Below, one piece after another: positions 23,447 to 34,819 of a stretch of DNA of 64,000 bases. The DNA comes from Allantophomopsis cytisporea (Eukaryota; Ascomycota; Leotiomycetes; Phacidiales; Phacidiaceae). The translations under genes were made by a program, and so were the position numbers. How positions within the stretch are numbered: position 1 is the first letter of the stretch; every line of letters starts with the position of its first letter. The stretch lies in contig CP103022.1 in the NCBI GenBank assembly GCA_024752435.1, forward strand, positions 868,001-932,000, read 5' to 3'. The notes beneath the pieces were generated by a model. It was not told the origin of the DNA. It saw only the letters and a program-made list of their open reading frames with translations, and searched no databases.

Positions 23447-26048
23447 CTAATTATAGATATCAAAATCCCATAACCAAAGTTGGCCAAGGTCTTCCATCCG
23501 CGTACCATTCATAACGCTCTGCGAATTAGTATTGTATTCTTCAGACACTGCCTCTGCTACTACAGGAGAAGCATTTTGGTCACTGTGACCGTGTAAAACA
23601 CTGTGTGTAGTAGGATCTTGCCACGAATTGGCGTTGTCCGTAAATACTACGACGGGTAAGCAAAGCCCTACAGATTTTCAAGACTGACTTCAATGCACAT
23701 ACCTCTCTGTAGACTTAACAGACTATTCCTCAGATAGATTTCATCACTTGATGCTGGATGTGTGTTTATCCGGTGTCCAACGCCGGTCGAGGACATATGA
23801 GGCTGAGGACGCGACTGGTCATTTACTGGGCTTCCGGATGATTCCGCAGCATCTCGTCCTCCAGATTCTGTAGTTAAATCGTCGTTACGTGAAGGGTTAC
23901 CACGTAGCATTTCTTCCATCTCCCTCTTCGAGATGAGTTGAATAAGATCTTCTAATATCGCACTACATTGTCTAGACAGGGAGGCGTGGCTTGACAAGAG
24001 CGTCTGAAGCTGGTAAATACGTTTGAGACCTCTTTTGGCTTCTTGTGCCACATCGGATAGTGCATCAGACATAGCACAGATGAAGAGTACAATGGAGGCG
24101 GTGAATAGATTCATACCCGTAAACGAGACTAGATGAGTGGATCTAGCAAGTGAAACCAAAGTCTGCTCGTTTTGGATCATCGATATTCGAAGTGCTGCGT
24201 CTAGACATCTTCTAAAGCTCGTGCTTTGGGGATTGCGGTAGAGTTCTAGATCTTTTGAGGTTAGATCAAAGGTCAGACCCTGCAAGGGGATTTGTCCACG
24301 ATCAGCGAGTAGTGGTCGATGGAGAACAATCATAAGGTTATCGTGAGTGAGTTGTAATGACAAGGCTTGCAACTTATGCATCCTCTGTTCCTCAGATGTA
24401 TCATCTGCATTATCACTAATCGAACCAAGCCTGAGATGATCAGGGAGCTGATCTTGCCATGCTTCCATAGCGTGATATGCCTCACTAATCATCCCTAGCA
24501 GTGTCGGTTGTGGCTGAGTTTCGTATGATATTCTGATACCATATATGTTCTGTAGTAAAGGCGAGGCAATCTTGTAGATGCGGTTCAAATAAGTCTGATA
24601 GGTCGAAAGACAAACTCTCAATGAAGGGGTATTTTCTCGAAAGGCAATGTCTTCATATACATCCAGAGGCATCGGCACATTGCAATCCTTATCGTTGATG
24701 CCTAGTGGCCGCCCATATGTGATCGTAGCAAATCTTTCCAAATCGAATGAGACAAGCATTGGTATAAAGTAGTGTGAAAGTACTCACCGGTCCCATGTGT
24801 ATATGGTCCACCATATGCGCTTCCTTTCCTCAATTTCCTCTGTTGCAAGGCGTGGATCTGGAACACGATGCAGACCAATTGCCTGGGATAATCTGATAGC
24901 TGCTCCTAAGATTGAGAATGATGACCGGGGCCGGCCATGATAAAGGTGAAAGGACCCAAGAAGTGCACAAAGCTGCACAGACTCAATGCCATCTTCATCG
25001 ATTATCTCTATGAAATGCTCATGAATGACCTTCAAATATTGTGCACGTAAATCATCCAGACTAGCAAACTCTCCCTCTTCTCGCCAACCGGTGCTGGGAT
25101 AATACCAACAGCCCATGACCAGAACCATCAGAAGCAAAAGAATGAAAGTATAGTCAGTGTGAGAGGCAACGCCACTTTGAATGATTGATGAGTAACGGCG
25201 TCGAAATGTTGGCTCATATACGACAAGAGAGAACCAGTGAACAGTTGAAAAATACATTTCTAGAAGTTGGTCGCATATATGCCGTGGAGGAAGTTCTAAT
25301 CCAATCATACTTTTAACGGAGACAGGTCGATGCGCTACTTGGTAAGGGCTGCGGGCAAGTCGCGAATCACCACCTGGAATAGCGAAAGTTTCGCGCGCCA
25401 GAGAAGGATGCCTCTCTTGAAGACCGAGAATCTTGTTTAACATAAGCATAAATCTACCTCTACGCAATTCCAAATATCTTACTTTACGAGTCAGACCCAT
25501 TGCGGAATCTATACCAACAAGATTGGCCAGTACTGCATTTCCCTCATGCGGCTTAGCTGTGCGGTCGAGGCTGCTATTATCAAGTATGTTGTTGGGTTCA
25601 GAGACTACAGAAGAAGCTCCGGTATAAGAAGCATCTTGGGTTACTCGTGATGTTCCAAGGTCTGCAACGCTCGAGGTAGACCTTCGAAGTGATGACTGTT
25701 GAGGTGCGAGAGGGGGGATGTTCGTAGGATGAGAAGGGGTTGGAGTCAACAAATTAGATCCCTGGCTGAAATTTTCCCCAATACGGCGTCGTCTATATAC
25801 CTTTTAGCATTTGATTTACAGACTACATGAACGATATTGTACTTTGTCGCCGGTTGGTCCGTTATACATTCTGATTTGGCACGTATGCACACACGACAGG
25901 GTCGAGTATTGTCGCACTACAGAGGCAAATGTGAGTTCCAAGATTCAGGATTTGACAGTTCAACTTCACCTACTTTTTGCTTTTGCCTTCGACACCGGTT
26001 GCAAGCGCTACTGACACGAGTCGGTTGTCGTCCATGCTGATCCATCAT
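23447..26048 (-). CDS. Zn2Cys6 transcription factor with fungal-specific TF domain
   Basis: Five exons on the minus strand, 26048-25974, 25916-25843, 25792-24788, 24733-23703 and 23646-23447, join in frame to 794 residues. The zinc cluster is split by intron 1 and reads C16-X2-C-X6-C26-X5-C-X2-C-X6-C, followed by a basic KRRRIGE stretch that may be a nuclear signal. The middle homology region is recognisable from LPPRHICDQLLEMYF, GLHRVPDPR and RKRIWWTIYTWDRF-to-YGRPLG. The C-terminus ends LGQLWLWDFDIYN, a common ending for this class. It probably regulates neighbours; the closest candidates are the sugar-porter pseudogene, the polyol dehydrogenase and the transporter, whose upstream regions share CGG-containing motifs. 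Confidence 0.88.
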
Positions 26049-27086
26049 CAATGTAGGTAATAATGTAGACGTACGATAAACGTGGACACTGCAATGCACG
26101 GACCCCGCCGCTAAAAAGCAACGTCTTTTAGGACAATAATTGAATAACAATAGCGGACAGCTTAGATCACGTGTGAAAATAAGTTGGATTCTTTCAACAT
26201 CGTGAGTATGTATGTTGTTTTAGGTGACATCTGGGCTGGTTATCATTTACTTGTAAAACATGGAGCTCTTCATGAATAAATATGGCTAGAGAATCATTTC
26301 CTTAAAAACCTTAGCGACTAGCTTGCATTACGATCAAATGAGTTTAAGGTTATCACTACTTTATAAGACTTAGCTACAACACTAATAAACCAAATAACAT
26401 AAATAGAATAAGTGCACTATCCTGCTATTATCAACGTTATGTAGGAATATAGTTTTATTTTCCTCTCTAGGAAGACCTGGTTTTAATATTACGGAGAAAT
26501 GACCTAGACTCAATTGCACTCATTATGTTATTTTGTGTGAACGATGTAACTTGTCTCTTATGACTTATATTCTTGCAACTTTTATTATGAGTCAAATAAG
26601 ACCCGCAAATGACGAAATATAATGTCAAACCATCAAATAGCTTAGCCGCGTCCTATTCCTTTTCTCCATGTTTTCCCCAGGCTCGTATTTCGGATTTGTC
26701 TGGGGCCTCCACATAAAAACTGTTCAAGGGGCATTGTAGATCTACCGACTCTTCTCCGGCAAAGAGTCGGATCAGTTGCCCAGTCGGATCGCCTGGTAAA
26801 GACGTCTCCAACTGTACAATGCCTGGCAAGGAATCTCAACAACCAGACTCTCACTGACTCTATAGAAGAAGAGAATGGTCGATATGCTGGGACAATCTAT
26901 CTCGGTTGCCGAGTCGGAAGCATCTGGAGATATAAGTAGGCATCATCTGCTCTTGAATCTGCTGTCATAATGAAACATGACTAGGTGCGTGTGAAGCCAC
27001 TCATACTTTTGCATACACCTTTGCCATTTCCTTTATCGTTAGATAACACCACAATCGATCATATTAGCTTCAGTACAGCTTCTATA
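26049..27086. other. Divergent spacer between regulator and transporter pseudogene
   Basis: About 1 kb, AT-rich in the first 600 bases. A TCACGTGTGA element lies at 26167-26176. The second half, nearer the pseudogene, holds a CGG-rich inverted repeat and repeated GAGTCGG/TCGGATC sequences (listed separately), and a TATAAG sequence near 26930. Confidence 0.55.
26745..26787. promoter_or_regulatory. Perfect inverted repeat with CGG/TCGGATC half-sites
   Basis: CCGACTCTT (26745-26753) and AAGAGTCGG (26762-26770) are perfect 9-base inverted arms around an 8-base spacer. Within it, CGG at 26757-26759 and CGG at 26768-26770 are 8 bases apart, the CGG-N8-CGG spacing used by AmyR-type Zn2Cys6 proteins. 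TCGGATC occurs at 26767-26773 and again from 26784, and another GAGTCGG lies at 26911-26917. This resembles a Zn2Cys6 operator in front of the transporter pseudogene. The bound protein is unknown. Confidence 0.5.
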
Positions 27087-28824
27087 ATGCAGCCTTACTT
27101 TGGGTTGACGGGTGGATGGCTCACATTCTAGGTCACAGTTGCTTGTGCAACTGATATGACCCATTATGGTTACGATCAGGGTGTATTTGGTGCGTCTGGA
27201 TCCTCAAACACAGTTGGGAAATTACTGACTGATATAATAGGTGGTGTCATTGTCACGGATGACTTCCTCAATCTACTTGGAATCAAGGACGACATATCTC
27301 TTCAAGGAACGATCACTGCGATTTACGATATTGGATGCTTTGCTGGAGCAATTGTCGCTATTTGGTTAGGCGAAGTACTTGGTAGAAGAAGGACAGTCCT
27401 GGTTGGCACGACTATCATGACTGTTGGTGCGATCCTTCAACTCTCCGCTTTTGGAGTTTCACAAATGATGGTTGGTAAAATAATTGCAGGTATTGGAAAC
27501 GGTTTAAACACCTCTACTGCCCCAGTGTGGCAATCGGAAACTTCTAAGGCTAGCTGGAGAGGAAAGTTAGTGATGGTTGAGATGTTTTGTAACGTTGCCG
27601 GCTTCAGTCTGTCTAACTGGATGACATACGGCTTCTCTTTCGTTTTTGGACCAATATTTTGGAAGTTCCCGCTCGCATTCCAACTCATCTTTATCTTCAT
27701 TCTATTTGCGACTGTTCCATGGCTTCCGGAGTCCCCAAGATGGCTTATTGCACATGGTCATATGAAAGAGGCCCAGTGCATCATTGCCGATCTCGAAAGT
27801 CTTCCAAGAGATGATTTATATATCGCAACAGAAGTCGAAGAAATCGCTTTCGCTGTTCAATACGAGAAAGATCATGCTGTTGGCTGGTGGGATCTTCTTT
27901 GTGGTCATACCGGAGACCAGGCGGGCACAGGAACCATACGTAGGCTCCTTCTAGGTGCCGGATCGCAAGCTATGCAACAATTGACTGGGATCAACGTCAC
28001 ATCATAATATCTACCAACAGTGCTACACGTCTCTGTTGGCCTCACTCAAACAATGTCTTGGCTCTTGGCGGCCTGTAATTCGATATCCTATCTTTTCTTC
28101 TCTTTTATCGCCATCCTTAACATCGAGAAATGGGGTCGCCGCCGACTACTTATGTACTCTGCTGCTGGTCAATGTTTCTGTTACCTCATTATTACAGTAT
28201 GCCTTCGATACTCTGAAATGGAAAATTACGCGCATCAGACAAAGGTTGCTTCTGCGGCTGTTGCCTTCTTCTTCTTATACTATGTATTCTATGGAACGGG
28301 CTGGCAGGGCATGCCTTGGCTCTATGCAACAGAAATCAATTCCCTAGCTATACGAACCAAAGGAGCTGCTCTTGCTGCAGCAACAAATGTAAGTACAAAA
28401 GCTATCAAGGCCAAACTGGACCGGATCTTCTAACGTGAATCAGTGGATTTGTAATTTTGCAGTTGTAGAGATCACCCCAATCGGAATCAACTCCCTTGGA
28501 TGGAAATTTTGCATCATTTGGACAGTTCGCAACGCAGCTTTTGTGCCCATTATCTATCTGTTCTATCCTGAGACTGCAGATCGCACCCTCGAAGATATTG
28601 ATCGCCTTTTCCGGGAGAACCACAATCCGGTTGTTTTTGGTAATTCGGATGCCATCAGCAGCAAGCGTCCACAAAGATATGTTGAGTTCGAGAATGAAGT
28701 TATGGGTGGAATGAAGCAGCGTCGTGTTGGCAATGGAAAGGGCATGGGGATTGGCTTAGGGAAGACTGACCATATTGAAGACCAGGGGATACTAGGACAG
28801 CATTTACCTGAAGAGGAGGTATAG
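27087..28824 (+). pseudogene. Decayed MFS sugar transporter (hexose/lactose-permease-like)
   Basis: The region keeps most of a 12-helix sugar porter: GYDQGVF at the start, LGRRRT-type loop, PWLPESPRWLIAHG after helix 6, QQLTGINVTS, WGRRRLLMY and PETADRTLEDID. Introns at 27190-27240 and about 28389-28441 splice normally. Two in-frame stops break it: TAG at 27129-27131 between GGWLTF and VTVACATD, where one G-to-A change from TGG would explain it, and TAA at 28005-28007 inside TGINVTS-stop-YLPTVL, where relatives have a Tyr. No splice choice with a normal intron length removes the second stop. The frame remains open on both sides, so decay is recent. It is therefore unlikely to make a functional porter; an intact sugar porter lies at 32618. 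Confidence 0.8.
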
Positions 28825-30004
28825 ATGAACATACTGTCGGGGAGGTCAGCCAAGTGCCCATCGACCTTGGTTTTAGAGATAATCCTTCTACCGAAGACTA
28901 ACACGTTTGAATAAGAGCTACCGGACAGAAGATATGAGAGAATAAAACTAGATAGACTTATAGACTATGGTGTCTACATCTATATGTTAGGATATGGAGG
29001 TATGCGAGTGAGTGTCAGAAGGCCGTAAATTTGTGAAATGGGTAAGGCTATGAGTAGGCTGTTCGCTAATATCGACATTGGGCTTCTCAATCAACAGGTG
29101 CGAAGTAGATGCTGCGTACGTATGCGAAAAAAAATAAAAAAATAAACTCATAGCCGGCAGAGAATCTCTCATATCCTCTAACTAATACGGCAAGTCATTC
29201 TCACCTTCACGACCTTGTCAATATTAGTGTATAGTTTGAACCACATCGCAATCAACAGCTCGATTCCGTTCCAACAAAAAGTATGTGTCTTCGACAAGAG
29301 CGTTATCCATCTCGTCTTGACCGGTGAATAACTAGCTACCATGAGATAGGATAGGATTGTGCTACGGGTATCTTTTCAGACTGAGGGTAGTCGTTCCGAA
29401 GTCAATTGTGTTTGCGTGAGATAGGGACTCAGTTTAAGAGCAAGTAAACTGACTGAAGTCAAGTCTCGGTGCAACTTAATAATGACCTGATCACTACTGA
29501 GTAATTAAGAACCACTTCAACATCCATGATAATATGCACACAACTGCTGACCGCTAGACACGCGAGCTTAGTAAACAAGCCCTATCAGCCAAAGAAGAAC
29601 GCTGGGACTGGTGTCGATGTTTCTCATAGCACTCCATCCTGGCCCCTCCCCCTTAGGCTGGGGAATTCCAGCCCCACAAAGTGTCGCGAAACTCTGTTCC
29701 GATTGTGCCTTGGCAAATCTCCTACGTATTTGCCATCCATGTGTCTCTTGATGCGCGATATCGAATCTTCGATGCTACTTGAGGTCGCCACCGGTCAGCT
29801 TACCAGAATGACAAGTCATACTTTCAGTGGTACTCTTTAAGCTACTCCGATAGCAAAATTTTCGATTCAGAGCCATATAGTTATTCCTCAGGAAACTTTA
29901 TCAAAATACTACAATTGCCGCACGGAATAGTGTATAGAGTCTTTCTCACTCATATCATCGAACTAGAATGGCATAAATGCCAGATGGAAAATGAATAGTT
30001 GTTT
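28825..30004. other. Convergent spacer between pseudogene and polyol dehydrogenase
   Basis: About 1.2 kb. One frame at 29526-29840 encodes no recognisable motif. The sequence is otherwise AT-rich with short A runs. No gene is called. Confidence 0.55.
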
Positions 30005-31273
30005 CTATCTATACCAAGATGATTGAATCTGGGGGCCGTATATGATGGTTTTTATACCCTCAGCTCTTGCAGTTCCGGCAAAGGCTTTTTCTGCCTCCAA
30101 GAATGGGTATTTGTGGGTGATGAGTTCCTTCACTGATACCTTTCCAGATCGCAGTAGTTCAACCGCGAGTTCGTAGTCACCCGGACCGTATCTGAAACTT
30201 CCCTTGTATGTCCCTTCTTTCGCACATATTTGGCCAACAGGAAATGTGATCTCTGAGTTGCCTAATCCGGCTTGTATGAAGATTCCTCCTCGTTTCATAG
30301 AGTGAATACCACAGCTGATGCAGGACTGAACACCCGTTGCGTCAATGACAACGTTTGCGCCACTTTGCAGATCACTTTTATCTGCAAGAAGCTCAGCATT
30401 CTGTTCTGCGCTCTGCTTTGTATTCATCTTGTAGACGCTTGTGGCTGCGTATCTGCTGGCGAACTCTAATCGTGATTCTACGATATCAACGGCAATAATT
30501 TTCGACGCCCCGAAAGCTTTTGCTACTGCACAGCACAGCAAACCAATTGGTCCTGCACCAAGAACGAGCACACTTTGACCTGTAGTGATTGGTGCTAGCT
30601 TTGCAACGTGTACAGCAATGCTCAGGGGTTCGACCAAAGCGCCCTCCTCGATCGAAACTGTATTTGGGAGCGTGTTACAGAAGTCTTCTGGAACAGCATA
30701 GTAGGTGGCGAGAGTACCATCATAGGGAGGAGTAGCAGCGAAACGCATAGCTTCACAAAGATTGTATTTGCCACTACGACAGAAGTTGCAGGTACGGCAG
30801 CCGACGCCTGGCTCAATTGCAACACGGTCGTTGACTTGGAGTGACCGTACGTCGGAACCGCACTGCACAACGACGCCGGCAGACTCGTGACCTAGAATAA
30901 TAGGTTTTGTGACCTTGAATGGACCAATTTCACCATGTCGCCAGTAGTGAACCTGAACACGATAAATTGTTAGCAGGTTGGTCTGACAACAGGGGTTGAG
31001 GAATTAAAGAAGAGCTCTACGAACATCGCTACCACATATTCCAGTTGCGATGATCTTTACCAACACATGTTTACTCGTTAGAAGAGCTGGCTGTGGGCGA
31101 GTCTCGTAGAAGAATTCGCCCTTCTGTCGCAACACGAAAACCTCATTCACCTATAGAGCAGAGTCAGTACAAATTGGTTCGCGTACCACACCACCCACGA
31201 CAAAGACCTGTGAATTAGGATTATCTACCTCGGAGCACGCCGCGATTTCTGTCAAGCTGTCAATTGAACCCAT
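30005..31273 (-). CDS. Zinc-dependent sorbitol/xylitol dehydrogenase-like polyol dehydrogenase
   Basis: Three exons on the minus strand, 31273-31229, 31150-31025 and 30952-30005, join to 372 residues. Catalytic zinc ligands are C54 in CGSD and H79-E80 in LGHESAG. The structural zinc set is C109, C112, C115 and C123 in a CX2CX2CX7C array. The Rossmann motif GAGPIGLL and the GALVEPL segment follow, and the protein ends near IIYGPQ. This is the sorbitol/xylitol dehydrogenase group, which interconverts polyols and ketoses with NAD(P). The substrate cannot be told; an L-arabinitol or related specificity is equally possible. Intron 2 uses a slightly unusual GTTCGT donor. The gene is divergent from an intact sugar/polyol porter, a pairing typical of catabolic modules. 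Confidence 0.87.
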
Positions 31274-31526
31274 GTTTGTGCTGTGATATTTTCAAGAAGT
31301 TTTTGAGTCAGGAGGTTTGTCAAGATGGCTTTGCTCTGCTCTCGCAAAACCCAACATCATGGACTGCTCCATATATCAATCAGCTGGTACCGGTGGCCGC
31401 AGTTGAAATCGATAGCCATCCAACCCCTATCAAAGCCCTTCACGAAGAACAGTGCTCTCTACATAGTTACCGGAAGAGTATATCAGCTGACTTATCGAAC
31501 GCATACCGGATGTTGTTATGAGTTCC

Positions 31527-32023
31527 TAGCGCATCCGATAAATGGTACCTAAGTATCTAGGTACTTATGCAAGATACCGGTATCAGTAAGCGTGTAGATT
31601 TTAGCTGATCCGGCTGAGCTAGGGCTAAACCCAAAAGGTGTGCCTCGGTTTCAATCGGTATACAGCATATCGCGCCAAATCGAACACTTCTCTTCTATAG
31701 CATACCTACCAAAACATGTCAGAGTTTTCTGGAATTTATGTGCAAATTCATTAGCATTAAAGAATATATTTAATGAGACTTCTGACGATTTTTGGGTCAA
31801 ATTTAGCTGTTGTCATGCCCAGGTGAACTTGTACAATTTTGGATGTTACTCGCTTTTGCTGGCTGCGAATTCTATGCTGATATGCACGCATACATGACTG
31901 TACTTGGTGCATCCGATGAGAATATCAGCGATCCGCAAGCTAACCAGGACGGCGTATAGCGTATCCGATGGACAGGCATGTTGAGCCGCTTATTACTTGA
32001 GAAGAAGCCGTAGCGCATCCGAT
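31527..32023. promoter_or_regulatory. Repeated TAGCGCATCCGAT elements
   Basis: The 13-base sequence TAGCGCATCCGAT occurs at 31527-31539 and 32011-32023, and with one change (TAGCGTATCCGAT) at 31957-31969. A fourth ATCCGAT is at 31911-31917, and variants GATCCGGC and GATCCGAC lie near 31607 and 32191. A further ATCCGAT is in intron 1 of the transporter at 32724-32730. The reverse complement ATCGGAT contains the CGG core recognised by Zn2Cys6 proteins. This looks like an operator array, probably shared by the two divergent genes. Confidence 0.55.
31545..31584. promoter_or_regulatory. Two adjacent palindromic sequences
   Basis: GTACCTA (31545-31551) and TAGGTAC (31558-31564) form inverted arms around six bases. 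GATACCGGTATC at 31573-31584 is a perfect 12-base palindrome with a central CCGG. Both lie close to the first ATCCGAT element. Function is unknown; either could be a dimer binding site. Confidence 0.4.
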
Positions 32024-32026
32024 GAC

Positions 32027-32409
32027 GCGGGGAGGCTCCACTATGATAAAGTAGATGACCCGAAGTCAGGTAACCTGTCGTGCCTGTTTACCGGAGTAGC
32101 TCCTCCGAAGTCCAGCCACAAAACACTGCATTTTGGCTTGTTGTACCTGTCATACATAGATTTTAATCATAAAACCAGGAATTAATAGCTGATCCGACCT
32201 GACGGAATACAACCACGTGAAAAACTAGAACTTCAAAATCATGAAACGCCCTTACCACTCTCGTTGTCCTACTTCTCACTATCACAGCACAAGTCTTATC
32301 GACTCTTGGCGATGCTGAAAATTTCTCCACAATTATCATCATGGACTCCTCAAGCGCGGGGCCCCATACCCCACGATCCCAATGCTAAGCTAGCCTGCAA
32401 ATCCTGGGG
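32027..32409. promoter_or_regulatory. Four CreA/Mig1-type SYGGRG sites
   Basis: GCGGGG at 32027-32032 and 32356-32361, CTGGGG at 32404-32409, and GTGGGG on the minus strand at 32369-32374 match the CreA consensus SYGGRG. The first is four bases from an ATCCGAT element. Such sites mediate glucose repression of sugar-use genes. The motif is short, so individual sites are weak evidence; the grouping is the point. Confidence 0.45.
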
Positions 32410-32425
32410 ACGGAGAAAAAAAGCA

Positions 32426-32431
32426 TATAAA
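32426..32431 (+). promoter_or_regulatory. TATA box of the transporter gene
   Basis: TATAAA lies 118 bases before the short upstream frame and 192 bases before the transporter start. Confidence 0.55.
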
Positions 32432-32543
32432 GATGCATGACACGTCTCCACTTGAGTGAATTCCCCATCTTCCAAGCTTCTCTGTATTGCATCTGACATT
32501 ACAATCATCTCTCTGTGGCTATTCTACACATAAAGCCTTCAAA

Positions 32544-32588
32544 ATGATCGATTCCAAGGAGTTTACATCAACCAATCACTTGGAGTAA
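32544..32588 (+). other. Candidate upstream open reading frame in transporter leader
   Basis: ATG to TAA, 14 codons plus stop, lies 29 bases before the transporter ATG at 32618. No intron of normal length can join it in frame to the main coding sequence. If transcribed it would be a uORF able to lower translation. Confidence 0.45.
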
Positions 32589-32617
32589 GAATCAACTCGC
32601 CACCATTCTAGAATAAG

Positions 32618-34819
32618 ATGCACTTGAACACAGTAGCTGACCCCGATAACAGAGATGCTGAGAAGGGTGGAAAGTCTGCTCCGTCAGTGAATCTGAACAA
32701 CAATACGAGTGCCAAGTCAGTCGATCCGATAGTCATGTCCTCTAGATGTTTTGTAATTAATAGTCTCATAACAGAATTCAAAATCCGCTGGCAGAAATCT
32801 CAAGGTCTCAACTTCTGCAAGATGTCGAAGACTTTGCTGTCGAGAAGGGTATGACAGAGCATACATTTTTGCTCCAACGCGGTGCCTTGGTTGCTCAAAA
32901 CCCGGCTGGATATGAATCCATTGAAGAACTTGAGCCTGCGGAGCGTGAAGCTTTGAAGAACGAAGTTGACCACAAATGGAGGCAGCCGCGCGCTCTTTAT
33001 CTGACAGTTATTCTCTGCTCAGTTGGTGCTGCGGTACAGTAAGTAACCCTAACCCCAATGACAGATCAACTTCTAACCTGTCATCTTCTTAGAGGTTGGG
33101 ATCAAACCGGCTCTAACGGAGCAAACTTGTCGTTTCCTGAAGCCTTCGGGATTGCTGGTAAAACAGGAATTGACCCGTGGATTGTAGGATTGGTCAACGC
33201 TGCCCCATACTATGCTGCCGCACTCTTGGGCTGCTGGTTTTCGGACCCTATGAATTTACATTTCGGACGCCGCACGACCATCTTCGTATCTGCAATCTTC
33301 TGTCTTTTCTCTGTTATCGGATCTGGTTTGAGCCAGACCTGGCCGCAGCTGCTCGTTACACGAATCCTTATGGGCATTGGTATGGGTCTCAAGGCATCGA
33401 CTATTCCAGTATACGCAGCCGAGAATTGTCCAGCTGCTATCCGCGGCGGCTTGGTTATGAGCTGGTAAGTGAATCGCCACTTTTATCTTACCTTGACCTT
33501 CCCGAAAGCTAATTAGATGGTCTCTACAGGCAAATGTGGACAGCCTTTGGTATTTTCCTAGGATTTAGTGCTAACTTGGCTGTTTACAATACTGGTGCCA
33601 TCTCGTGGCGTCTTCAATTAGGATCTGCGTTCATCCCAGCAGTACCATTGGTTTTAGGCATATATTTCTGTCCAGGTTAGTTGATTCCATCTTACTATAT
33701 ACTACTAAAACTTTTACTGATTTCGACAGAATCCCCACGCTGGTTGATCAAGAAGAACAAGTATCAGCAAGCCTTCGAATCGCTTTGCAAGTTGCGCAAC
33801 ACCAATCTACAAGCTGCACGAGACCTCTACTATATTCATGTTCAGCTTATTGAGGAGCACAAGATCATTGGTACCAGCAACTACGTTACACGTTTTATCG
33901 AGCTCTTCACGATCCCTCGTGTTCGTCGTGCAACTCTGGCATCATTCACAGTCATGATTGCCCAGCAGATGTGTGGCATCAATATTATTGCTTTCTACTC
34001 TTCCACAGTGTTCGTCAAAGCGGGCGCTGGCAACTTGGAGGCACTCCTGGCCTCTTGGGGTTTCGGTCTTGTGAACTTTCTCTTCGCCCTCCCAGCTATC
34101 TGGACTATTGACACCTTTGGACGCCGTGTTCTTCTCTTGAGTACATTCCCTCAAATGGCGTGGACTTTGTTGGGTAAGAATATTTCTTTCAATGCCCTGA
34201 GAATAGTAAAGAAATGGTGTTAACTAACATTGATAGCTGCTGGACTGTGCACTTTGATCCCCGAGGACAGTCGTGCTCATCTTGGACTCGTTGCCTTTTT
34301 CGTTTTCTTATTCGCGGCTTTCTATTCTCCAGGTGAAGGACCAGTGCCATTCACCTACTCTGCCGAAGTATTCCCATTGTCGCATCGTGAAGTTGGTATG
34401 GCTTGGGCAGTGGCTACATGCTTCTTCTGGTCAAGCATTCTTTCCATCACATTCCCGACACTATTGGAGAGATTCGATACCGTGGGCGCCTTCGGATTCT
34501 ACGCGTAAGTAAACCCTTGATTATTCCAGCACGAGTGATTACACAGGTACTAACAGAATCAAATAGTGGGCTCAATGTTATCGCATTAATCATGATCTTC
34601 TTGTTTGTTCCAGAGACAAAGCAGAGAACTCTGGAAGAATTGGATTACGTTTTCGCAGTTCCAACACGGATTCATGCCAGATATCAGGTTACACAGGCTC
34701 TTCCTTACTTCTTCAAACGTTGGGTCTTCCTGAATAAGAACGCCAAGCTGGAGCCATTGTACCAGTTTGACATTGTTGACGAGATTGTGGTCGAGCAGGT
34801 AATAGAGAAAACAAACTGA
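32618..34819 (+). CDS. MFS sugar/polyol transporter (sugar porter family)
   Basis: Seven exons, 32618-32715, 32775-33038, 33093-33464, 33530-33675, 33730-34173, 34237-34504 and 34567-34819, join in frame to 614 residues. A cytosolic N-terminus of about 110 residues precedes the 12-helix core. Sugar-porter signatures are present: GWDQTGSNG after helix 1, FGRRTT between helices 2 and 3, PESPRWLIKK after helix 6, QQMCGINIIAFYS in helix 7, DTFGRRVLL, and PETKQRTLEELD after helix 12. The closest-looking group is the long fungal porters related to inositol/hexose carriers; the substrate is not predictable. It is divergent from the polyol dehydrogenase and shares its operator-like promoter. Confidence 0.88.

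Larger units (their letters stand above)
31274..32617. promoter_or_regulatory. Divergent promoter region of polyol dehydrogenase and transporter
   Basis: About 1.3 kb with no gene, holding the promoters of both flanking genes. It contains repeated ATCCGAT elements, palindromes, CreA-type sites, a TATA box for the transporter and a short upstream frame in the transporter leader, each listed separately. Confidence 0.7.

Noticed and set aside
27126..27131. TTCTAG as a splice acceptor that would remove the first stop of the transporter pseudogene
   Set aside because: It would also remove the conserved QPYFGLTGGWLTF start, and it cannot explain the second stop at 28005.
29526..29840. Plus-strand frame of 104 codons
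   Set aside because: No motif or conserved composition; it lies between two 3' ends.
33046..33058. Telomere-like AACCCTAACCCC sequence
   Set aside because: Only about two units, inside a short intron of the transporter gene.
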